From Diphasiastrum complanatum (Eukaryota; Streptophyta; Lycopodiopsida; Lycopodiales; Lycopodiaceae), in NCBI GenBank assembly GCA_029204225.1, contig CM055096.1, positions 59,930,957-59,994,956 of the forward strand: a DNA stretch of 64,000 nt, in the 5' to 3' direction. This document shows, in pieces, positions 56,172 to 64,000 of this stretch. The notes under the pieces are model-generated. The model saw only the letters and a list, made by a program, of their open reading frames with translations, did no database searches and was not told the origin of the DNA. A program made the translations under genes and the position numbers. Numbering within the stretch: the stretch's first letter is position 1; every line of letters starts with the position of its first letter.

Positions 56172-56666
56172 CGTCAATCACAAATAGTTAGATTCTTATT
56201 ATTCGTCGTCAATTATAATTCTCTGGAATCTAAATGATACTAAATTACTAAAGGATATTGGAGTTTATGTCTAATACATAACTCAAGAAACATATAAGAA
56301 TCATTCTAAAATCTTTCGCAAACTGGATTCTTAACCAAAATGTGAGTTATCCAAATTCCAAACCATCAGGTAATCAAAGATAGAAAGCATACCAAAATAA
56401 TATCAATAACAATCTTCATCCACAAAAAACTTCAGATTACGGTCTAGACCTGAATTCTAAACATCCAAAGTTCTACTGAATTTCTTAGTAATTTCAGTTG
56501 TCATTCATGGAACCATTGTGATTCGTTATCCAATTTGAACTCTCTGGGATACAATAACTAATGAAACTTAGCCTATTTCTCATTTGAGAAATACTCTACC
56601 AAGAATTTTGTATATTCTATGCACATAACTTTTCTGATGAACCAGAATGATTCATAAATCATGCAT

Positions 56667-56671
<5 letters not shown>
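56172..56671 (+). repeat. 500-bp direct repeat, copy 2
   Basis: Second copy of 53723-54222, again followed by TA repeats (56670-56712). Confidence 0.92.

Positions 56672-56712
<41 letters not shown>
56670..56712. repeat. (TA)n microsatellite
   Basis: Pure TA run directly after repeat copy 2. Confidence 0.97.
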
Positions 56713-56713
<1 letters not shown>

Positions 56714-57063
56714 CAATTCCTGGTGAATTCTCTTCACATTGTTCGTTTTACCAATTAACTTCCACAGGAGTAAACCAACTACTTAAATTAATTGCTAATG
56801 ATTTAGCACTCTTAAGTTAACCAATAAATCTTTCAGAGCAAGATTTGTTAACTCTGCAAGTAATGGTCCAGCAACACAATATTTGATCATATGTCTATGT
56901 TCACCGACTAGGTTAAGTGCACCAAATAATTCTAGTAACCGGATTAGATAATAGATCCATACAAGATTAATCGTGCACATATGAGAATAATCCCACTATG
57001 ACCTAGTGCATAAACACATATGTTCTTATTTGGCAGGTTCCTCCAAAATCGGCATATGTTACT
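56713..57063. other. No gene seen
   Basis: AT-rich spacer between the repeat cluster and the Copia LTR. Confidence 0.4.
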
Positions 57064-57252
57064 TGTGAAAATTGTCAACATTTCTTAGCTAGAGGCCTAA
57101 ATTGGCAATTTTTGTACATAGATTTGGATATAACCTTTCACACACACATGTGGAAGAGGCCTAGATACTTTTATTTTAGTATATATTTCATATTGAAGAA
57201 GTCTCAAACATCAGGACCTTTGAAATGACACCAAAATCATGTTATTTGGACG
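57064..57252 (+). repeat. Left LTR (U3 part) of Copia A
   Basis: TGTGAAAATTGTCAACATTT and following bases match 61255-61454. Beyond GGCCAAAAT the two diverge completely, so the left LTR is recombined or of another subfamily. Confidence 0.75.
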
Positions 57253-58842
57253 TATAGGCCAAAATTGGCTATTTTAAGCTACTGGTGCCCTAAAATTGGG
57301 TCCTAAGTTCTAGAGAGAGGAGAGAGAGTCATATCTCTCACCTATATTAGGCTGAAATTCATGGAGAATAGGTTGGAGAAACCTATTGTATGATTCATTG
57401 AGATCAATAGATCATTGTCATTGTTTCTTCCTCCAGTGAGAGCATTGTCTTGTGTATTGTCTTCAAGCTTTTGTGTATGCTCTTAAGAGGTTTCCAAAAG
57501 TGGTAGACTGCTGTTGGGAGACCTGTTCGCTGTTATTTTTGGTTGCCATCAGTACCTTTTATTAGTTTATTTTGTCTCTTGAATGCTTTGTCAAGTTCAT
57601 GTGTATCAAAGGTAGCATTATGATGCTTTACCATTTCTAGCTTTTGTAGCTTGTTGTGCAAAGATCTTAGCCAAGTATTTTGGGAGTTTGGATCCATTCA
57701 AGATCCAATTTTTTCACATGAATTAGAGCTGGTTGGCTGTTATTTTTAGTAAGTTTTTCATTTATGGTGATATTTGGATGTTTGATCAAGTTCTAGCATG
57801 ATTATGCATTGCATTGTTGATCAAATCTTACTAACTTTTGTTTGTTGAGTTGAATATATTTCAGGTCTATTGAAGATCAGAGGCTGAGAAGAAGCTATTT
57901 TGGATCAGATCATAACACCTAATCATTTGTTGATTCTGAGGCTTGTGCATATTCAATACTAACAATGTTCTGTTCAATCTATTGTTGACAATCTCCACAT
58001 CTGTGGATGAACACTCTCCTTTGTGGATGAACACTCTCCTTAAGTGGATGAAACTTCTCCTTAAGTGGATGACAAATACTCTTTGGGTGATTTTGTAATT
58101 CTCCAAAAGGCTGAGCAGAGCTCCCACTTGGATGAAAGATCCCCTTTTGGGTGAACAGATTGTCAACAATCTTACTTTGTTGAGCATGTAAGTAACTCTC
58201 CTTATGTAATTTGATTGGAGCATTTGCTGGAAGGTTTTAACCATTATGCAAATGTGTTCTCAGGTTCTTAATAGGTTGAGGAACATTCTCATGTGAAGTG
58301 ATCTTAGATCTACATCTAAACATCAAGATTTGACAAGCTAGTGAAGCTAGTCTTGTGATTCACTAAGTGTGCTCTTTCATTCACCTCTAGAGCTTGTATT
58401 TATCACTTGTTAGAGTTTATAAAATTTTAGAGTTGTGGTTTACATGTGGTTTTACAGGTTGAATCATTATCTTAGTGTGTTGATCATATGTTGATCAAGT
58501 TTGTTCAATTCTAGGTATTCTTGGCAGCCTAGTCTTGTGTATTTTCTAAGAATGCAAGTGACTCTTCACACCATAACTTGATTTGGTCACTTGCTGGAAA
58601 GTTTGAGAGCTTAAGCAAGAGTGTGTTCAAGTTGGTTTGAGTTTGTAATCCATTCTTAGTGTGTGCAAAGTGTTGCATGTGTCTCAATCTTCCTTTCTAT
58701 GCTTGGAAACTAGCCAGGTTCAAGATAGAAGTGTTTTAGGGTCCTAGATCTTCTGAGATCTCCTTATCCATCATTTGTTGAGAGAAAAGTGAGTGCTAGG
58801 TGCATTAGGATAGAACCTAAAAGTTGAAGAATCATAATATTC
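57253..58842 (+). other. Rest of the LTR and leader of Copia A
   Basis: No gene. No TGGTATCAGAGC primer site could be found. Short repeats at 58002-58160 are annotated separately. Confidence 0.5.
58002..58160 (+). repeat. Short GTGGATGAACACTCTCCTT repeats in the leader
   Basis: Two near-perfect copies (about 58003 and 58023), two worn ones (GTGGATGAAACTTCTCCTT, GTGGATGACAAATACTC) and distant relatives (GGATGAAAGATCCCC). Confidence 0.75.
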
Positions 58843-60160
58843 ATGGCTTCCAATGGTGGGATCATGTTAGAAACTAATGAGAGGTTGAGTTCATCAAACT
58901 ACTCTACCTGGAAAGTGAGGATGGAGTCCTTACTTGGGTTGAATTAACTCATGGACATAGTTGTAGGAACTAAAGAGATACCACCCTTCAAGAGCAACAA
59001 AGATTTGATAAGAAGGCTAAAAGAGATCTTCATATCATTTAAATGAATGTTACCAATGAACTTATCAAGGAAGTTGGTAAGAGTCAAAGTGCAAGTGAGG
59101 CATGGAATGCCTTGAAGAAGCTCTTTGAATCAAAGTCCACATCTAGGGTATTGACCCTAAGGAGGCAAATACTTTCTAGTAGACAAAGAGAGGGAGAAAG
59201 TGCTCATGCATTTGTCTTGAGAGTTAAGTCCTTAAGTGATGATCTAGCATGCATTGATGAAAGCATAAAAGATGGTGAAATAGTCCAGGTTATATTGAAT
59301 GGTTTGCTAGATGAACATGCTAATCTTGTGCAAAGTTTTGTCATTCAAAGAGTCTTGCCAAGTGTGGTTGACTTTCAAGAAATATTATTGGCTAAAGAAC
59401 ATAGGTTGCAATCAAAGCTTGATGGTGCATCCTTGCAAGGTGGAGGTGAAGAGGCTTTCTTCACAAAAGGCAGATCCAAAGGCAAAGGTAAAGACAAAGG
59501 AAAATTTTTCAAAGTTGGTAACTTGGATCATGATGATCACTCTTTCTCCTCCTCTTCTACTTCTTTTAGAAAGAAAGATAAGTCAAAGTTCAAGTGCTTT
59601 TATTGTGGGATAAAAGGTCATTTTGCTAATGAATGTCATAAGAAGAAAAGAGAGCAAGGTGAGAGGCAAGGAAATCTAGCAATAGATGAAGAAGAGCATA
59701 GCATTTGTGAAACTCTTGTTATGACTTCAAGTTTGCTTGCAAATATAGACGGAAATGATCCTTGGTGGATTAATAGTGGAGCCTCAGCTCACATGACAAG
59801 ACATAAGGAATACTTTTCATCCTTATTGTCTTATGAGGGAGAGAGCAACATCATCTATACTTCAAATGATGGTCAATGTGACATCATAGGCACAATTCCT
59901 ATTTCTCTTTCAACAAATAGGAAAGCTAATCTTGAAAATGTATTGTACATTCCTTCAATCACTAAGAACTTGCCTAGTGTTAGTCAAATGATTGACAAGG
60001 GGCTTGATGTTGAGTTCATTGGAGATGCTTGTTTGATAAGTAAATGTGGAATCTTAATTGCTCAAGGAAGGAGGCATGGGAAGCTTTTCAAACTGGATGC
60101 ATGTGTGATCTCTAACCATGAAGGATGTATGGCTAGGGAGCAAATCTCCCTATTAATGCT
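58843..60160 (+). pseudogene. Copia A gag-protease
   Basis: ATG at 58843 reads MASNGGIMLETNERLSSSNY and STWKVRMESLLGLN, then TAA, and a frameshift near 59040 leads into a long frame: gag core (SASEAWNALKKLFESKSTSR, ESAHAFVLRVKSL, VILNGLLDEHANLV), a GK-rich linker, zinc knuckle CFYCGIKGHFANEC, protease WWINSGASAHMTRH and pre-integrase VLYIPSITKNLPSVSQM. The protease catalytic Asp is Asn (AAT at 59772, one G-to-A change). The start ten residues match the ORF at 2653, so the two elements are related. Confidence 0.88.
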
Positions 60161-60162
60161 TT

Positions 60163-61250
60163 TTTGAATGGTGATCTTGAGGAGAAAATCTACATGGAGC
60201 AACCCGAGGGCTATGTTTCACATGATGAGCCTAATCATGTGTGTTTCCTACAAAAGAGCTTGTATGGGCTTAAGCAAGCACCAAGAAGTTGGTATGATAA
60301 GCTCAATTCCTTCTTACTCTCTCAAAACTTCATCATGAGTGAGTATGATCATTCTCTCTACTATAGATTGAATGATAATGGTGACATCACCTTGCTTTTG
60401 ATCTATGTTGATGACATAATTTTAAGTGGTGATAGCAATGAAGATATAGATGACATTAAGATGGCACTTAAAAGTAAGTTTGAGATACAAGATCTTGGTA
60501 AGCTTCAATATATCTTAGGAATAGAGATCGTTAGGACTTCTAATTCTACTATCATTTGTCAAGAGAAGTATTCTAACTCTATTCAAAAAATATGAAAAAT
60601 TGCAAAGTAGTTTCTACTCCTATGGAATCAAATGTGAAGCTATCTATAAGAGGTAATGAAAGATCCTTCAAGGACATTACTCTCTATAGAAAGCTCATAG
60701 GATCTCTTATTTGGTTAACGATCACAAGACCCGATCTGATCTATGTGGTTGGTAAACTAAGTCAATTCATGCAAGATCCTAGTGAGGCTAATTGGAATCT
60801 AGGAAAGAGAGTACTAAAATACCTCTCGGGATCTAGAGATTTTGGCATCTTGTATGGAGGATCTTCACCTAACCTTTGTGGTTTCTCAAATTCAGATTTT
60901 GCAAGTGATCAAATGGATAGGAAGTCTACAAGCGCCTTTACAATCTATCTTGGAGCTATCTCATCAAAGAAGCAACCTACTATCTCTCTATCTTCCATCG
61001 AGGCCGAGTACAAGGCATTGGCAACATGCACCAAGGAGATGCTTTGGATAAATAGGATGCTATTGGATCTTCACTTGCTGGATTCTAAGATGACTCCAAT
61101 CATCTATTGTGACAACCTTTCAACCCAAAGTTTGACAACCAATCCTATTTTTCATACTAGGAACAAGCACATTGAGATTGTTCATTATTTTGGATCAAAT
61201 TATTGCCAAAGACATGTCTCTTCATTGGAGTGTGTGGCTGATTTGACGAG
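60163..61250 (+). pseudogene. Copia A reverse transcriptase and RNase H
   Basis: NGDLEEKIYMEQPEGYV, QKSLYGLKQAPRSWYDKL, catalytic YVDDIIL, FEIQDLGKLQYILGIEI; a one-base slip at about 60592 moves to the next frame: STPMESNVKL, YRKLIGSLIWLTITRPDL; RNase H with SDFASDQMDRKSTSAF, LSSIEAEYKAL and YCDNLSTQSL, all acidic residues kept. It ends in ADLTRECENC across the purine tract. Confidence 0.9.
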
Positions 61251-61254
61251 GGAG
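61246..61254 (+). other. Polypurine tract of Copia A
   Basis: CGAGGGAG immediately before the LTR start TGTGAAAATT. Confidence 0.8.
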
Positions 61255-62137
61255 TGTGAAAATTGTCAACATTTCCTAGCTAGTTTGAGGCCTAAATTGG
61301 CAATTTTTGTACATAGTTTTGGATATAAACTTTCACACGTGTGGATGAGGCCTAGATACTTTTATTTTAGTATATATTTCATATTGAAGAAGTTTGAAAC
61401 TTTAGGACCTTTGAAATGACACCAAAATTATGTTATTTGGACATATAGGCCAAAATGTTAAAAATTCACAATTCTAGCTTGACTAGTTTTGGTCATATGA
61501 CTTGTAAATAGTTAGATGGTCATGATGTGGCTTGTCACACGTGCCAAATAGCATAGGATTCCATTCATAAGGATGTTCTCAAGTAGACCTAAGTGTTAGA
61601 ACCTTTGGAATGAGTCCAAATTATGCTTAGATACAAGGGAGAAAAAATATGAGCTATTTTTGGTAATTTTTGCATTGTTGAGAGATCTCCAAGATTCCAA
61701 CCCTAACTTGGTAGGGATGAAAGATCCACCAAAATTAGCATTAGGGATAGGTTTAGGGCTACTCATACCTGCCCAAAACCGTGATGGATCATGTATATAT
61801 AGGTGATGATATCTCACCAAAATCAATCAAGCAATTTCATGTTTTTTCTCTCATAATGGTGCAATTGCTCTCTATGTTCATAATTGTTTGAGTACTTGTG
61901 ATTACTAATGATTATAAGATTGAATGTAGGTCTGGTGTACAGTACTCAGACTGTGGGAGGCCGTACTTTCACATGTGTGAAGCCTTCTTCAAGGATTTGG
62001 GCCATTTAGTGAGGTTCAAGCATAGATTTTTGATGGATTTTGATGGTTCAACTTGTGCTAATCTTATGAAATCATAATTTATTGTTTCCCTCATCATTTC
62101 AAGTATTTTAGGATCCTTATTTGCTGTAATTTTTACA
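61255..62137 (+). repeat. LTR shared by Copia A and Copia B, 883 bp
   Basis: Starts TGTGAAAATTG after the purine tract of A and ends TTTTTACA before a Met-tRNA primer site that serves B. CACACGTGTG at 61334-61343 and CACACGTG at 61536. Confidence 0.88.
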
Positions 62138-62150
62138 TGGTATCAGAGCC
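62138..62150 (+). other. Primer binding site of Copia B
   Basis: TGGTATCAGAGCC abutting the LTR. Confidence 0.93.
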
Positions 62151-62948
62151 TAAAGGCTGAAGTGAGCTAAATCCTTGGTTTTCATTCAATTTGATCACAA
62201 TTTTTGATCTAAATCTTGTGTAGATTGGATCTTAGCATCTAGTATTGATTCTAGAACTCAAAGTGAGTCAAATACATTGGAGATTGGTGTTGTGTGACTT
62301 CATTTGCAGGTGTTTAGGTGTCTAAAACCAGAGGCAAAGTTGAATTCAATTCACATTACCAAGATAGCAAGTTTTGCTTGCTCCAAACATTGATTTCTAA
62401 GCGAGTTTTGGAGGTGATTTCATAGAGGAGGCTTTCTAGCATTCAAGGAGAGGGAAGATCAGAGTTTTGGGGACTCTTCAAGGCTGTTCTAAGGTGTAGT
62501 AGACATCTCCTAAAGTGATTTAGATTCAGTCCAACCATTGCTTGACTTATGCACCAAATTAGATCAATTTTTCATCAATTTTGATCATTTTTTGCTTGTG
62601 ATTGGATAGTAGATTGTGTTGCATCCTCATTAAGTTCCATTTAGATCTTTTACAAGTGATTTTGGAAGTATATTAGGTTGCTGAAATTCACTCTTGATCA
62701 GATCATTTGGAAGCTTTAATGTTCTTTATAGAAAGAGGGGCAATTCTACTAGTATTGTCTACTTCAATCAAGCAAGTGCATTGTTTCTAGTATTCTATGA
62801 TTTGATTTTGTTAAAGATCATTCTTAGATCTTTATAGCAAGTCTATTACTGATCTTTTCAGGTCCCTAAGAAGTGGGATAAGGTAGACCTTCAATCAAAT
62901 CAATAGAAGTAACCTTCATTTGTGTCAAGTCCTTAATTAGGAGACTAG
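62151..62948 (+). other. Leader of Copia B
   Basis: About 800 bases without an open frame or obvious tandem repeat. Confidence 0.6.
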
Positions 62949-64000
62949 ATGACATCTATAAATGCATATCTTTTGGATACTAATGAAAGGATCAACAAAG
63001 CTAACTATTCCATATGGAAAGTTAAAAGGAATCTATCATGATCATGCAAGATCTGATGGAAATTGTAAATGGTAAGGAGGGTGAACCTATTCATCCTCAA
63101 GAAAAAGCCAAATACATCAAGAGGTGCAATGTTGCACTACATTGTATAAAAATGAATGTTGCAAATGAACTCTTAAGAGAGGTAGGAGATTGCACTTCAG
63201 CTCAAGATGCTTGGGAGACTTTGCAAAAGGTCTATGAATCCAAGAACCAAACTAGAATGTTAACTTTGAAGAATCAAATCTATAGAAGCTATCAAAAGAA
63301 AGGAGAGAGTGCACATACTTTTGTCCTAAGAGTAAAGGAATTGAACAAAGAGCTAGCCTTTATAGGTTACCCTATCAAGGATGAAGAGCTTGTTCAACTC
63401 ATATTGAATGGACTAAGCTTTGAATTTGACAATTTGGTTCAGGGATATGCAATTATGGGTAAGCTACCCATACTTGAAGAACTCCAAGGCACACTCATGG
63501 CCGAGGAATCAAGGAGCCGCCAAATGCAAGAGAGGATGGATAGGCTTTCCATCCAGGTGGAGATGACCAAGCTCTCTTCACCAAAGGCAAAGGCAAGTCC
63601 AAAGGCAAAGGATCAACATTCAAGAAGTCTACAAAGCTTGAGGATCAAGAAGGACCCTCAAAGGCATCTCCATCAACCACCAAAGTCAAGAAGGACAAAT
63701 CAAAGGTGAAGTGCTACTATTGTAGCAAGATGGGGCATTATGCCTCGGAATGCTTCAAGAGGAAGCAAGATCAAAGCCAAGCCAACATGAGCAAAGAGGA
63801 GGAGGAGGAGAGTTCACATGAGGACTCTCTCATGATGTCCATATTTTCTTCAACAAGCTTCAAAGGAGAAGATCCTTGGTGGATTGACTCGGGTGCTAGT
63901 TCACACATGACTAGTAAAATGGAGTTTTTCTCTTCTCTCTTATCTTATGATGGACCTATAAAGTCTATCTATACAGCAAATTATGAAGCTTGTAAGATTA
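62949..64000 (+). pseudogene. Copia B gag-protease, runs off the window
   Basis: ATG at 62949 reads MTSINAYLLDTNERINKANY; a TGA at 63039 with a frame change near 63030, then a long gag frame (SAQDAWETLQKVYESKNQTR, ESAHTFVLRVKEL, LILNGLSFEFDNLVQG). A second shift near 63550 returns to GGDDQALFTKGKGKSKGKG, the knuckle CYYCSKMGHYASEC and an intact protease WWIDSGASSHMTS. Two frame changes argue against function, but the rest is outside the window. Confidence 0.88.

Larger units (their letters stand above)
57064..62137 (+). mobile_element. Copia element A, integrase deleted
   Basis: LTR-like start (57064), leader, gag, protease, RT and RNase H, purine tract, 3' LTR (61255-62137). Integrase and the first half of RT are missing: sequence jumps from the pre-integrase part to RT at about 60160. 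The left LTR resembles the right one only over its first ~190 bases. Confidence 0.85.

Noticed and set aside
51586-57063. PAZ, MID or PIWI exons of the Argonaute
   Set aside because: Frames were scanned for the expected blocks and none was convincing; not annotated.

Overview
This window looks like nuclear DNA of a land plant with a large, repeat-rich genome; the species cannot be named. The evidence is: Ty1/Copia and Ty3/Gypsy LTR retrotransposons with plant-type primer sites (TGGTATCAGAGC for initiator-Met tRNA; TGGCGCxxTTGxC type for Gypsy), a plant L1-type LINE, GT-AG introns, a TATAAATA promoter, short CCCTAAA telomere-type repeats, and an Argonaute gene of the plant AGO4 kind. Most of the 64 kb is nested, broken retroelements. 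No rRNA, tRNA, CRISPR or bacterial-type operon was seen.

Layout. 1-5472: young non-autonomous LTR element (LTRs differ at 1 base in 628) whose internal ORFs keep a gag zinc knuckle plus two tandem copies of an unrecognised domain. 5473-7692: Gypsy integrase debris, then a Copia-derived ORF with an unrecognised centre. 7693-20232: two copies of a ~986-bp Copia LTR bracket a broken minus-strand Copia and, between 8.7 and 15.9 kb, a different cassette: a spliced transposase-like pseudogene, an acidic ORF on the other strand, and a spliced gene joining a histone H3 C-terminal fold to a Ulp1/SENP-like cysteine protease. A five-G-box divergent promoter lies between the last two. 20233-25968: low-complexity DNA, then a C-rich degraded gene with proline-rich and coiled-coil parts in which every in-frame stop looks like a C-to-T change. 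26150-27309: minus Copia fragment. 27310-32659 and 32660-42500: two minus-strand Gypsy elements; the second is split by an LTR element (35290-41546) with an extra inverted LTR and a TTTTG target duplication. 44390-46985: LINE and Copia scraps in mixed orientation.

49052-51585 holds six phase-consistent exons of an AGO4-like Argonaute (N, L1, start of the linker to PAZ) with no stop codon; later exons are absent or lie beyond a long intron. A 39-bp-arm hairpin sits just downstream. 53.7-56.7 kb is a repeat cluster (500-bp direct repeats, TA and GT tracts, ~355-bp satellite). 57064-64000 holds two related Copia elements that appear to share one LTR; the first has lost integrase and its protease catalytic Asp.

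How it works together: most retroelements here are defective and would need proteins supplied by intact relatives. An AGO4-type protein would be expected, from family knowledge, to act in siRNA-directed silencing of such elements. The most unusual content is the H3-fold/Ulp1-like gene and its neighbours, which read as cargo of an unclassified mobile element. All calls are by reading; no database search was run.
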